From NCBI RefSeq assembly GCF_025822765.1, contig NZ_JACKUK010000014.1:1-64000 (forward strand): a stretch of DNA of 64,000 nucleotides, in the 5' to 3' direction. The notes under the pieces are model-generated. The model worked only from the letters and a program-made list of their open reading frames with translations. It did no database searches and was not told the DNA's origin. This DNA comes from Mycobacterium barrassiae (GTDB lineage: Bacteria; Actinomycetota; Actinomycetes; Mycobacteriales; Mycobacteriaceae). Of the stretch, positions 36,581 through 49,972 are shown one piece after another. Position 1 is the stretch's first letter. The number at the start of each line of letters is the position of its first letter. Both the position numbers and the translations under genes were made by a program.

Positions 36581-37074
36581 ACACCGGAACCCTGGTCGGG
36601 TCGCTGATCATGGCGGTGGTGGTGGTCGTGCTCATCGCTGTCATCATCCAGGCGATGCTGCGCGGCTGGCGTCGCCGCGCGGAGCGTCAGGCCGAACTGA
36701 TCGGCGCCCTGCCGCCCCTGCCCGACACCGTGGGACCGGCGATCATCCACGCCACCAAAGGCCTCTACGTCGGCAGCACGCTCGTGCCCAATTGGAACGA
36801 TCGCGTCGCGGTCGGCGATCTCGGGTTCCGCCACAAGGCAGTCCTGACCCGTTACCCCGAAGGAATCATGTTGCAGCGCAATGGCGCAGGGCCGATCTGG
36901 ATACCCGACGAATCGATCACCAGCATCCGAACGGAACGCGGCATCGCCGGCAAGGCGCTGACGCACGAGGGCATCCTGGCGATCAGGTGGCGCCTACCCT
37001 CGGGCACCGAGATCGACACGGGCTTCCGCGCCGACAATCGCGCCGCATACGAGCCCTGGCTGGAGGTGGCGTGA
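36577..37074 (+). CDS. PH-like domain membrane-anchored protein (Rv1382-like)
   Basis: A 165-residue protein embedded in the pyr operon. One N-terminal transmembrane helix, residues about 7-28 ([20 protein letters not shown]), is followed by a basic stretch ([10 protein letters not shown]) and a C-terminal PH-like beta domain from about residue 55 ([16 protein letters not shown], ...[16 protein letters not shown]). The fixed position between pyrC and carA across mycobacteria suggests co-regulation, perhaps membrane tethering; no direct link to pyrimidine synthesis is known. It overlaps pyrC by 4 nt and carA by 4 nt. Confidence 0.82.
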   Translation: MNTGTLVGSLIMAVVVVVLIAVIIQAMLRGWRRRAERQAELIGALPPLPDTVGPAIIHATKGLYVGSTLVPNWNDRVAVGDLGFRHKAVLTRYPEGIMLQRNGAGPIWIPDESITSIRTERGIAGKALTHEGILAIRWRLPSGTEIDTGFRADNRAAYEPWLEVA

Positions 37075-38188
37075 GCAAGGCAGTGCTGGTCCTCGAAGAC
37101 GGCCGCATCTTCACCGGGACCGAGTTCGGGGCCGTCGGCCAGACGCTCGGCGAGGCGGTCTTCTCCACCGGCATGTCCGGTTACCAGGAGACGCTGACCG
37201 ATCCGAGCTATCACGGCCAGATCGTGGTGGCCACCGCGCCGCAGATCGGCAACACCGGCTGGAATCAAGAGGACGCCGAGAGTCGCGGCGACAAAATCTG
37301 GGTGGCGGGCTACGCGGTGCGCGACCCGTCGCCACGGGCGTCGAACTGGCGCGCGACGGGGACTCTCGAGGACGAGCTCGTGCGGCAGGGCATCGTGGGG
37401 ATCGCCGGGATCGACACCCGCGCCGTGGTGCGCCACCTGCGCAACGTCGGCTCGATGAAGGCCGGCGTCTTCTCCGGACCCGCCCTGGCGCATGCCGACG
37501 AACTGCTGGCACGGGTTCGGGCCCAGTCGTCGATGCTGGGTGCCAACCTGGCGGGCGAGGTAAGCACCGACTCCGGCTACATCGTCGAACCCGATGGGCC
37601 GCAACGCTTCACGGTCGCGGCCATCGACCTCGGCATCAAGACCAACACGCCACGCAACTTCGCCCGCCGCGGTATCCGCAGCCACGTCCTGCCGTCGTCG
37701 GTCACCTTCGATCAGATCGCCGACATCAAGCCCGACGGGGTGTTCCTGTCGAACGGTCCAGGCGATCCCGCCACCGCGGACCACATCGTCGGGGTGACGC
37801 GCGAAGTCCTCGGCGCGGGGATTCCGCTGTTCGGGATCTGCTTCGGCAACCAGATCCTCGGCCGCGCGCTGGGCCGGTCGACCTACAAGATGGTGTTCGG
37901 CCACCGCGGGATCAACGTGCCCGTCATCGACCACGCCACCGGACGCGTCGCGGTGACCGCGCAGAATCACGGCTTCGCACTCGAGGGCGAAGCCGGTGAG
38001 CGGTTCGACACCCCGTTCGGAACCGCGATCGTCAGTCACACCTGCGCCAACGACGGCGTCGTCGAGGGCATCAAACTGGTTGATGGGAGAGCCTTTTCGG
38101 TGCAGTACCACCCCGAGGCCGCCGCGGGCCCGCACGATGCGAACTACCTGTTCGACCAGTTCATCGACCTGATGGACGGGGGTCGCTG

Positions 38189-38189
<1 letters not shown>
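37071..38189 (+). CDS. carA: Carbamoyl-phosphate synthase small chain (glutaminase)
   Basis: A 372-residue subunit that hydrolyses glutamine and channels ammonia to CarB. The N-terminal CPSase_sm domain starts [18 protein letters not shown]; the class I GATase domain has the complete triad Cys257 (GICFGNQ), His347 and Glu349 (QYHPEA). GTG 37071 overlaps the preceding stop by 4 nt (GTGA). The stop overlaps carB by 1 nt (TGATG). Length is as expected. Confidence 0.96.
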
Positions 38190-41523
<3,334 letters not shown>

Positions 41524-41527
<4 letters not shown>

Positions 41528-42336
41528 CCGGTTTCGGTACACGCCTGGCCGAGGCGGTCGAATCCCGTGGCCCGCTGTGCCCCGGTATCGATCCCCATCC
41601 CGAGCTGCTGAGCGCCTGGGGGTTGACCGTCGACGCCGATGGGTTGGCCCGGTTCTGCGAAACCTGCGTCGAGGCGTTCTCCGGCTTCGCCATCGTCAAA
41701 CCGCAGGTGGCGTTCTTTGAGGCCTACGGCGCAGCGGGATACACGGTGCTGGAACACACGATTCGGGCGCTGCGGGACGCCGGGGTGTTGGTGCTGGCCG
41801 ACGCCAAGCGCGGTGACATCGGCTCGACGATGGCCGCCTACGCCCAGGCGTGGGCGGGTGATTCTCCGTTGGCCGCCGACGCCGTCACCGCATCGCCGTA
41901 TCTGGGGTTCGGGTCGCTGCAACCGCTGCTCGACACCGCGCACGCCAACAACCGCGGTGTCTTCGTTCTCGCCGCCACGTCCAACCCGGAGGGCGGCACC
42001 GTCCAGCGCGCCGCGACCGGGGGGCGGACCGTCGCGCAGGCGATCGTCGACGCGGCCGCCGCGGTCAACCGTGACCACCCGCCCGGCGCGGTCGGCGTCG
42101 TCGTCGGCGCGACGCTCGCGGAGCCGCCGGATGTCAGCGGCCTCGGCGGACCGGTTCTGGTTCCCGGTGTCGGGGCGCAGGGCGGTCGTCCAGAGGCGCT
42201 CGGAGGCCTCGGTGGCGCCCACCGCGGGCAGATCTTGCCCGCGGTGTCGCGTGAGGTGTTGCGCGCCGGACCAGGCGTCGATGCGGTGCGCGCAGCGGCG
42301 GAGAAGTTCCGCGACGCGGTCGCCTATCTGGTGTAG
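41524..42336 (+). CDS. pyrF: Orotidine 5'-phosphate decarboxylase, type 2
   Basis: A 270-residue TIM-barrel decarboxylase making UMP, longer than type 1 enzymes as expected for the mycobacterial subgroup. The active-site motif is [11 protein letters not shown] with Asp93, Lys95 and Asp98; [11 protein letters not shown] and VPGVGAQGG form the phosphate-binding end. GTG 41524 overlaps the carB stop. It is the last gene of the pyr operon and converges with the DUF2330 gene only 3 nt away. pyrD and pyrE are not in the window. Confidence 0.95.
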
Positions 42337-42339
42337 CCG

Positions 42340-43404
42340 CTACCGACGCGACGGTTTCTTGGGAAGAAGCCGCAGCAGCACCACGATCGCCACGATGCCG
42401 GCCGAGGCCAACGCGGCAAGCAGGATCCGCGCTGTCACTTCGCCCCGGTCGCGCGTGCGGTAGATGACCTGCTGGAAGGGCGTATCCGAGGCCGCCTGCT
42501 CGAATACGTAGTCACCCTCGATTGCCGACGGGTCGAGGATCGTGTTCTTCCAGCGCGTGAGGAATGCGCCATCGCCGACATAGTCGGCCAGCGCGGGGGA
42601 GTCGCCCGGTTCGAGGCGTCCGGCGAACTCCAGCGTCGGCTTGTCGGCGGCGACGGGAACCGCGGTCGGGTCCATCCGATGGTCGGCAAGCACGTACAGG
42701 TCGATGTACTGCGACACCGTCGCCGATCGCGACAGTCGCATCGGGTAGACGACGGTGTCGGAGGCGAACGACATGCGCAGCGGTTGAAGAGGTCCTGACA
42801 GCGAGCCGTCCGCTTCTGCCGGAATCAGTTGCACCGCAATGATTTCCCAGCCATCCTCGACGTACGGCGCCAGGTTCTCGTCGAGCCCGTCGGGATGGGG
42901 AAACCCGTTGTCCCGCAACCAATTCGCCAGCGCGGTGGGGTCATTGGCCGCCAGTCGAGTGACGTCGAACGGCCCCAGGCGTTGACGGCCGAGCACGTTG
43001 ACCGCACCGCCGGGGGCACCTGCGGTCTCCGGTTCCGCCCCGGCCCAGACCAGCCACGGCAGAGTCGGCCACCACGAGTCGCGGTATTCGATGCGCGGCG
43101 CGGTCAGCTTGCCGAGCTCCTCGAACACCGCGGTGTCGCCGAGGGTGACATCGGCGGCCGACGGCACCGGCATCACCCACGCGGCCCGGTCCGAACTGCC
43201 CATCACCGACAGCGACATCAGGATGTCCTCGGTGGTGCCATCCCAGGCGATCAGTGCGCGCTCGTCGGCGATCGTCGAGCCGGGATTGTCGGGGACGTAG
43301 GCGCCGCAGCCGCAGGCCCAAGCCGGGCTCGCGATGCTGAACAGCACCGCCCCGGTCAACACGGCGAGCACCAGGGCGATCGACTGACAGGCGCGAGCGA
43401 CCAC
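42340..43404 (-). CDS. DUF2330 domain-containing exported, C-terminally membrane-anchored protein
   Basis: A 354-residue protein. A signal peptide covers about residues 1-30 (ACQSIALVLAVLTGAVLFSI, then ASPAWA before CGCGAYVP). The DUF2330 domain follows (WDGTTEDILMSLSVMG, AAWVMPVPSAADVTLGD), and a single helix near the C-terminus (ILLAALASAGIVAIVVLLRLL) plus KKPSRR anchors it, so the domain should face the outside. GTG 43404 is chosen because GAGGAGG lies 6 nt upstream. Cys-rich CGCG at the mature N-terminus may form disulfides. Family function is unknown. Confidence 0.83.
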   Translation of the reverse strand: MVARACQSIALVLAVLTGAVLFSIASPAWACGCGAYVPDNPGSTIADERALIAWDGTTEDILMSLSVMGSSDRAAWVMPVPSAADVTLGDTAVFEELGKLTAPRIEYRDSWWPTLPWLVWAGAEPETAGAPGGAVNVLGRQRLGPFDVTRLAANDPTALANWLRDNGFPHPDGLDENLAPYVEDGWEIIAVQLIPAEADGSLSGPLQPLRMSFASDTVVYPMRLSRSATVSQYIDLYVLADHRMDPTAVPVAADKPTLEFAGRLEPGDSPALADYVGDGAFLTRWKNTILDPSAIEGDYVFEQAASDTPFQQVIYRTRDRGEVTARILLAALASAGIVAIVVLLRLLPKKPSRR

Positions 43405-43971
43405 GAGCACCTCCTCGCGGGAAATCCTAGGTTCGCGCTGGCTGCGATCAGATGCTTTGACCGCCGATGAAACCGCGGCAATTGAACACATGCGTCTCGC
43501 CAATAACTTTTGTCACACCAGCCCCGTCTGGCACGGCGAAAACAGGCCGCGACCTGGGCGTTTTTTGAATTCAACGGGACATCGAGGCGCGCAGTGTCTC
43601 GTCTACTGGCGTGCTCGGCGGCTGCGACACGCCCGACACGCGGTGACCAGGAAAAATCTTAGTTTTTGAGCTTTCGACGCCCTCCAGGTGTGGTCCAGGC
43701 CACATGGAAAGCCGCTTCATGAGCCGTGCGCCGGGGCTCGAAATGCCTTGATATGCAGGTAAATCCGGCGGCGGCCGAGCCGAAAGCGCGGCCGACGAGC
43801 CTGCTGTGAAGCGTCGGCGCGGAGCGCGCCTCCGCCTTACACGCTGGGCTTTTGACCCCGGAACCAGGGGGTGGGGTTCGCTTTCATCAGGTTGCGTGGG
43901 TACGGTCGTCGTCGCTGGCTGTTCTGCATCAGCCCAGACAAAATATTGAATGGTGAGAGACGGAGGAACCC
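43405..43971 (+). other. Long intergenic region and probable structured 5' leader of mihF
   Basis: This 0.57-kb region has no convincing gene. The first part (43405-43600) holds the DUF2330 ribosome binding site and an AT-rich patch around 43558-43572 (GTTTTTTGAATTC). The 43670-43960 part is rich in inverted repeats: TGTGG/CCACA near 43690, AGCGT/ACGCT enclosing GGCGCG/GCGCGCC near 43810-43845, and ACCCC/GGGGT near 43855-43875. An AAAATATTGAAT patch lies at 43939-43950, just before the mihF ribosome binding site. A long structured leader, possibly with a small RNA, would fit; this is inference. Confidence 0.4.
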
Positions 43972-44286
43972 GTGGCCCTTCCCCAGTTGACCGACGAACA
44001 GCGCGCGGCAGCGTTGGAGAAGGCTGCTGCCGCTCGTCGAGCGCGAGCTGAGCTCAAGGATCGGCTCAAGCGTGGCGGCACCAACCTCAAGCAGGTCCTC
44101 AAGGACGCCGAGTCCGACGAGGTCCTGGGCAAGATGAAGGTTTCTGCCCTGCTGGAAGCCCTGCCCAAGGTCGGCAAGGTCAAGGCGCAGGAGATCATGA
44201 CCGAACTCGAGATCGCCCCCACCCGCCGCCTGCGCGGTCTGGGCGATCGCCAGCGCAAAGCGCTGCTGGAAAAGTTCGACCAGTAA
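43972..44286 (+). CDS. mihF: Integration host factor, actinobacterial type (mIHF)
   Basis: A 104-residue nucleoid-associated protein unrelated to E. coli IHF. The N-terminal long basic helix (AALEKAAAARRARAELKDRL) is followed by the helix-two-turn-helix core (KVSALLEALPKVGKVKAQEIM) and the C-terminal RRLRGLGDRQRKALLEKF. It binds and bends DNA and is essential in M. tuberculosis (Rv1388). GTG 43972 has GGAGG 6 nt upstream. gmk follows after 15 nt. Length equals the usual short form. Confidence 0.95.
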   Translation: MALPQLTDEQRAAALEKAAAARRARAELKDRLKRGGTNLKQVLKDAESDEVLGKMKVSALLEALPKVGKVKAQEIMTELEIAPTRRLRGLGDRQRKALLEKFDQ

Positions 44287-44301
44287 TCCCGGGCGCGTAA
44301 G

Positions 44302-44877
44302 TTGAGCGCCGGCCGGGGGGCCGGCCGGGTATTGGTGCTGTCCGGCCCCTCAGCCGTCGGGAAATCGAGCGTGGTCCGCTGCCTGCGTGAACGCATTCCC
44401 GACCTGCACTTCAGCGTGTCCGTCACCACCCGGGCCCCGCGTCCGGGCGAGGTCGACGGCGTCGACTATTCGTTTGTCAACCCCGAGCGGTTCCAAGAGC
44501 TGATCGATCGCGGCGCCCTCCTGGAGTGGGCCGAGATCCATGGCGGCCTGCACCGCTCCGGCACTCCCGCTGACCCCATCCGCGAGGCCACCCAGGCCGG
44601 TCGGCCCGTACTCATCGAGGTGGATCTGGCCGGGGCCCGCGCCGTCAAGAAGTCCATGCCGGAAGCCCTCACGGTGTTCCTCGCGCCGCCCAGCTGGGAG
44701 GCGTTGGAGAGCCGGCTGATCGGGCGCGGCACCGAAAGCCCAGAGGCGATGGCCCGTCGGCTTGCCACAGCGCGCGACGAACTGGCAGCTCAGGGCGACT
44801 TCGACGTCGTCGTCGTGAACAGCGAATTGGAGTCTGCGTGCTCCGAATTGGTATCCTTGCTGGTGGCCCACGGATAA
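44302..44877 (+). CDS. gmk: Guanylate kinase
   Basis: A 191-residue NMP kinase phosphorylating GMP. The P-loop is [10 protein letters not shown] (residues 14-23, Lys21), followed by [18 protein letters not shown] (GMP binding), [21 protein letters not shown] and [23 protein letters not shown] 44302 is the likely start, giving the short N-terminus before VLVLSGPS. It lies between mihF and rpoZ, as in M. tuberculosis (Rv1389). Confidence 0.95.
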   Translation: MSAGRGAGRVLVLSGPSAVGKSSVVRCLRERIPDLHFSVSVTTRAPRPGEVDGVDYSFVNPERFQELIDRGALLEWAEIHGGLHRSGTPADPIREATQAGRPVLIEVDLAGARAVKKSMPEALTVFLAPPSWEALESRLIGRGTESPEAMARRLATARDELAAQGDFDVVVVNSELESACSELVSLLVAHG

Positions 44878-44960
44878 ACCCAGCGCCGGGGACGGTGCGA
44901 TCAGGCCAAGATCTATCTCAGAGCCACCACATTTCACGCAAACCGCAGGAGATCTTCTAC

Positions 44961-45275
44961 GTGAGCACCCCTCATGCCGACACCCAGCTGAGCGCTGTCG
45001 ACGACCTCGAGTCCGGCGCCGGCGCCTACGACACGCCGCTGGGTATCACCAATCCGCCCATCGACGAGCTGCTCGACCGGGCGTCCAGCAAGTACGCGCT
45101 GGTGATCTACGCGGCCAAGCGCGCGCGGCAGATCAACGACTACTACAACCAACTCGGCGACGGCATCCTCGAGTACGTCGGCCCGCTGGTGGAGCCCGGC
45201 CTGCAGGAGAAGCCGCTGTCCATCGCGCTGCGCGAGATCCACGCAGACCTTCTCGAACACACCGAAGGCGAGTAG
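44961..45275 (+). CDS. rpoZ: DNA-directed RNA polymerase omega subunit
   Basis: A 104-residue omega subunit that stabilises beta-prime folding. The conserved core is [21 protein letters not shown] (in part), [13 protein letters not shown] and [17 protein letters not shown]. The about 30-residue acidic N-terminal extension is usual in mycobacteria. GTG 44961 follows AGGAGATC at 44947-44954; an earlier GTG-less reading from 44838 overlaps gmk and is not needed. Confidence 0.94.
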   Translation: MSTPHADTQLSAVDDLESGAGAYDTPLGITNPPIDELLDRASSKYALVIYAAKRARQINDYYNQLGDGILEYVGPLVEPGLQEKPLSIALREIHADLLEHTEGE

Positions 45276-45319
45276 CGGAGGAGACCCGGTCGCGATGAGC
45301 CTCGAGGGCGAAAGCTGAA

Positions 45320-46573
45320 GTGACCGAACGCAAGCGGATCGTCGTCGGCGTCGCCGGCGGCATCGCCGCGTACAAGGCGGCCACCGTCGTCCGTCAGCTG
45401 ACCGAGGCCGGCCATTCCGTTCGGGTCGTCCCCACCGAATCGGCTCTGCGATTCGTCGGCGCCGCCACATTCGAAGCGCTCTCCGGCAACCCGGTCCACA
45501 CCGGCGTCTGGGATGACGTCCACGAGGTGCCCCATGTCCGGATCGGGCAGGAGGCCGACCTCGTCGTGGTGGCCCCCGCGACCGCTGACCTGTTGGCACG
45601 GGCCGTCGCTGGCCGGGCCGATGACCTGCTGACCGCCACCCTGCTCACCGCCCGATGTCCGGTGCTCTTCGCGCCCGCGATGCACACCGAGATGTGGTTT
45701 CACCCAGCCACCGTCGAGAACGTGGCCACGCTGCGCCGCCGGGGCGTGGTGGTACTGGAGCCGGCCTCGGGGCGGCTCACCGGGGCAGACAGCGGCGCGG
45801 GCCGGCTACCCGAGGCCGAAGAGATCTCCACGCTCGCCCACCTGCTGCTGGAACGCGGCGACGCACTGCCATATGACCTGGCCGGAGTTCGGGCCCTGGT
45901 CACCGCGGGTGGCACCCGCGAGCCGATCGACCCGGTGCGGTTCATCGGCAACCGGAGTTCGGGTAAACAGGGCTACGCGATGGCCAGGGTGATGGCCCAG
46001 CGTGGGGCGGACGTCACGCTGATCGCGGGAAACACCGCAGGACTCGTCGATCCGGCAGGGGTCGACGTGGTCCACATCGGCTCGGCCGCTCAACTCAAGG
46101 ACGCCGTCTCGAAGCACGCGCCCGACGCGCATGTGCTGGTCATGGCCGCCGCGGTCGCCGATTTCCGGCCCACCCAGTTCCAGAGCAGCAAGATCAAGAA
46201 GTCCGCCGATCCCAACGCCGCGACACCGATCATCGAACTCAGCCGCACCGATGACGTGCTGGCGGGTACCGTGCGGGCACGCCGGGACGGCCAGCTGCCC
46301 AATATGCGCGCCATCGTCGGGTTCGCCGCCGAGACAGGCGATGCGAACGGAGACGTCCTCTTCCACGCCCGGGCCAAATTGCAGCGCAAGGGCTGCGATT
46401 TGCTCGTGGTCAACGCCGTCGGCGAGAATCGGGCGTTCGAAGTGGACAACAACGACGGATGGCTGCTTGCGGCCGACGGCGCCGAGTCTGCCCTTGAGCA
46501 CGGTTCGAAAACTCTGATGGCCAGCCGTATCGTTGACGCGATCGCGGCGATCCTGCAGAGCGGCGGAGTGTAA
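45320..46573 (+). CDS. coaBC: Bifunctional phosphopantothenoylcysteine decarboxylase / phosphopantothenate-cysteine ligase
   Basis: A 417-residue CoA-biosynthesis enzyme. The N-terminal FMN-dependent CoaC domain (residues 1-185) has GVAGGIAAYKA, ATADLLARAVAG and PAMHTEMWFHPA; the C-terminal CTP-dependent CoaB domain from about 190 has VTAGGTREPIDPVRFIGNRSSGKQGYAMA (in part) and VMAAAVADFRP. Both halves look complete. The GTG at 45320 follows rpoZ by 44 nt (TGAAGTGACC context). Corresponds to dfp, Rv1391. Confidence 0.95.
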   Translation: MTERKRIVVGVAGGIAAYKAATVVRQLTEAGHSVRVVPTESALRFVGAATFEALSGNPVHTGVWDDVHEVPHVRIGQEADLVVVAPATADLLARAVAGRADDLLTATLLTARCPVLFAPAMHTEMWFHPATVENVATLRRRGVVVLEPASGRLTGADSGAGRLPEAEEISTLAHLLLERGDALPYDLAGVRALVTAGGTREPIDPVRFIGNRSSGKQGYAMARVMAQRGADVTLIAGNTAGLVDPAGVDVVHIGSAAQLKDAVSKHAPDAHVLVMAAAVADFRPTQFQSSKIKKSADPNAATPIIELSRTDDVLAGTVRARRDGQLPNMRAIVGFAAETGDANGDVLFHARAKLQRKGCDLLVVNAVGENRAFEVDNNDGWLLAADGAESALEHGSKTLMASRIVDAIAAILQSGGV

Positions 46574-46627
46574 CGCGAATTACATGCCCGGCCGCGTGAA
46601 AGGGTTGTGCGAATCGGACGCACACGC

Positions 46628-46654
46628 TTGGGTGCACCTGGGCACGCATATAAT
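46628..46654 (+). promoter_or_regulatory. metK: Predicted SigA-type promoter of metK
   Basis: A perfect TATAAT lies at 46649-46654 with TTGGGT at 46628-46633 as a weak -35 (15-nt spacer, slightly short). The predicted start would be near 46661, leaving a leader of about 25 nt before GTG 46687. That is too short for a SAM riboswitch. Confidence 0.6.
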
Positions 46655-46686
46655 TTGACTACCTAAGTTTTGAGAGGATCAACACC

Positions 46687-47895
<1,209 letters not shown>

Positions 47896-47903
47896 TTTCC
47901 CTT

Positions 47904-47956
47904 GCGATTTGTGTGCGTTCAGGAGCGGTGAGCGCGCCGAAACGCACACAAATCGC
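47904..47956. repeat. Palindromic intergenic element, copy 2
   Basis: GCGATTTGTGTGCGTT (47904-47919) and AACGCACACAAATCGC (47941-47956) are perfect 16-bp arms around a 21-nt GC-rich interior. It fills the space between convergent metK and the monooxygenase, whose TAG codon begins at the last base of the element. The same arm core, CGATTTGTGTGC/GCACACAAATCG, occurs at 23520-23570. It would form a strong bidirectional terminator. Confidence 0.85.
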
Positions 47957-49437
47957 TATGGCGTGAACGCGTAATCGTCGATCGGGAATCGGCGGGCTCG
48001 CCAGTATGTGTGCAGCGTGGTGGCCGGCCGTAGCGGCACATCGCCGTTTTTGTCGAAGTAGTAGCTCCTGGCGTCCTTGCAGGTGTCCTGCCAGAAGATC
48101 TGCCGGTGCCGCTTGCGCATCATCTCGGCGAAGTAGCGGTCGTTGGCCTCCTGCTTGACCTCGACGCGGCGTGCACCCCTGCGGCGCGCGTGTCTGAGGC
48201 AGCGCACGATGTGGTGCGTCTGCGCCTCGATCAACGCGAAGTAGGAGTTGCCGACGTAGCCGTAGGGGCCGAACACCGTGAAGAAGTTGGGGAAGCCAGG
48301 CACGGAGACACCTTCGTAGGACTGCAGCCGCCGCTCACTGAAGTACTCGCTCCACGACCGGCCGCCCGACCCGGTCACCGGATAGGTCGGATTGTCCTCG
48401 ACGTCCATCACCTTGAAACCCGTTGCGAGGATGAGCACGTCGACGTCGCGGGTCTCGCCGTCGGTGGTCGCCACCCCCGAACCGGTGATCTTGTCGATCG
48501 GCTCGGTCACCAATTCGACGTTGTCGCGGTTGAACGTCGACAGATACGTGTTGTGGAAGCCGGGGCGCTTACAGCCGACCGCGTAGCGCGGGGTCAGCTT
48601 GTCGCGCACCTCCGGATCGTGGACCTCCTTGCGCAGGTACGACTCACCGAACTTCGCCATGTTCTTGGCCATCGGATTCAGGGTGAAGTACTGCGCGGGC
48701 AGGGTGAACGTGAGCTCGACGTAGATCTGACTGAGCACGCGCTGCACCGCGTGGCCACCGGGCAATCGCATCAGGCGCCGCGCCATCGGCGACAACGGCA
48801 TATCGGGTTTGGGCAGACACCAGATCGGGGTGCGCTGAAAAACACTGAGCCGCTCCACAATTGGCGCGATCTCGGGTATGACCTGCACCGCGGACGCGCC
48901 CGTGCCGATGATGGCCACCCGCTTACCGGTCAGGTCCTGCTCGTGGTCCCACCGCGCGGTGTGCATTGTGATGCCCGCGAACGAGTCGACGCCGTCGATG
49001 TCGGGATAGTTCGGCGTGATCAGCACACCGCTGGCGTTGACGAGGAATCGCGCGGTGACCGACTCGCCGGTGTCGAGCTCGACGCGCCACAGGCTGTCGT
49101 CATCGTCGAAGTTCGCGCCAAGCACCTTGGTGTTGAAGCGGATCTTCGGGCGCAGGCCGTACTTGTCGACGCAGTGCTCGGCATAGGCCTTCAGCTCCTG
49201 CCCAGGTGCGTAGGTGCGCGTCCAATTCGGGCTTTTCTCAAACGAGAACTGGTAGGAGAACGACGGAATGTCCACGGCGATACCGGGATAGGTGTTCCAG
49301 TACCAGGTGCCGCCGGGGCCGGCGCCCGCCTCGACGACGAGGTAGTCACCCATCCCGGACTTGTCCAACTTGATCGCGGTGCCGATTCCGGAGAATCCGG
49401 CGCCGACGATGACGGTGTCGTAGTCGGGTGCTGTCAT
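47956..49437 (-). CDS. Flavin-containing monooxygenase, Baeyer-Villiger type
   Basis: A 493-residue NAD(P)/FAD-dependent monooxygenase (Rv1393c-like). The FAD motif IVGAGFSGIGTAIKL is at the N-terminus and GPGGTWYWNTYPGIAVDIP follows. The second, NADPH-binding Rossmann is IGTGASAVQVIPEIA, and LATGFK is the late FAD motif. ATG 49437 is chosen because GGGAGGAG lies 8 nt upstream; GTG 49446 would have no spacing. Its stop adjoins the palindromic element. Substrates are probably ketones, steroids or thioethers; not assignable. Confidence 0.9.
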   Translation of the reverse strand: MTAPDYDTVIVGAGFSGIGTAIKLDKSGMGDYLVVEAGAGPGGTWYWNTYPGIAVDIPSFSYQFSFEKSPNWTRTYAPGQELKAYAEHCVDKYGLRPKIRFNTKVLGANFDDDDSLWRVELDTGESVTARFLVNASGVLITPNYPDIDGVDSFAGITMHTARWDHEQDLTGKRVAIIGTGASAVQVIPEIAPIVERLSVFQRTPIWCLPKPDMPLSPMARRLMRLPGGHAVQRVLSQIYVELTFTLPAQYFTLNPMAKNMAKFGESYLRKEVHDPEVRDKLTPRYAVGCKRPGFHNTYLSTFNRDNVELVTEPIDKITGSGVATTDGETRDVDVLILATGFKVMDVEDNPTYPVTGSGGRSWSEYFSERRLQSYEGVSVPGFPNFFTVFGPYGYVGNSYFALIEAQTHHIVRCLRHARRRGARRVEVKQEANDRYFAEMMRKRHRQIFWQDTCKDARSYYFDKNGDVPLRPATTLHTYWRARRFPIDDYAFTP

Positions 49438-49567
49438 GGCGGGCACTCCTCCCGTCGTTGGGCGATGACGTGCACGCGCGCGGTCAGTACCGTGCGGCCG
49501 GCGCGGCTATGACCCCACGCTAAACGGCCGGCTCGTGGTCCGGTAGTCCCGAGCCGTGCCCCGCCTA

Positions 49568-49972
49568 TCAGACACTCAGGCGCTGGAATTGCTCCAACGC
49601 GGCCCGCTCGACGTGGTTGCTCAGCAGCTTTCCGTCCTCGCGTACCGCCCATACCGCCGTGCCCGTCAACTCGATCGGCTGCTGGTCGGGCGCGGTGCCC
49701 GCGAAGCCGTTGTTGCGGCCGGTGAGCAGCCACCTCGAGGCGACCCTGCTGCCGTCGGCGTTCTGAAACGATTCGATGACCTCCAGATGGAGATCGTCGA
49801 TCGTCGCGAGGAATCCGTCGATCCACTCCTTGAAGTTCTCGCGACCGGTGACCGTCTGGCCGCCGGTGACGATCACGAAATCGTCGACCACGAACCGGTC
49901 CGCCGCCGACGGGTCGTGGGCGTTCCACACCTCGTCCCAGAAGCGGTGCACGACGTCGACGGAATCGCTCAT
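49568..49972 (-). CDS. SnoaL/NTF2-like family protein
   Basis: A 134-residue cone-fold protein: VVHRFWDEVWNAHDPSAADRF, then VDDFVIVTGGQTVTGRENFKEWI, and closing strands with TGRNNGFAGTAP and TGTAVWAVREDGKL. Typical of SnoaL-like polyketide cyclases or ester-handling proteins of unknown substrate. The ATG at 49972 overlaps the upstream esterase stop by 4 nt, so the two are coupled. It is separated from the downstream monooxygenase by about 130 nt that includes a possible promoter for it. Confidence 0.84.
   Translation of the reverse strand: MSDSVDVVHRFWDEVWNAHDPSAADRFVVDDFVIVTGGQTVTGRENFKEWIDGFLATIDDLHLEVIESFQNADGSRVASRWLLTGRNNGFAGTAPDQQPIELTGTAVWAVREDGKLLSNHVERAALEQFQRLSV

Noticed and set aside
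43457-43669. A 70-codon plus-strand frame in the region before mihF
   Set aside because: No ribosome binding site, unusual composition (Arg/Cys/His-rich) and no family; the region looks like non-coding leader and promoter.
46574-46686. SAM riboswitch upstream of metK
   Set aside because: A TATAAT at 46649 leaves only about 25 nt of leader; there is no room for a SAM aptamer.
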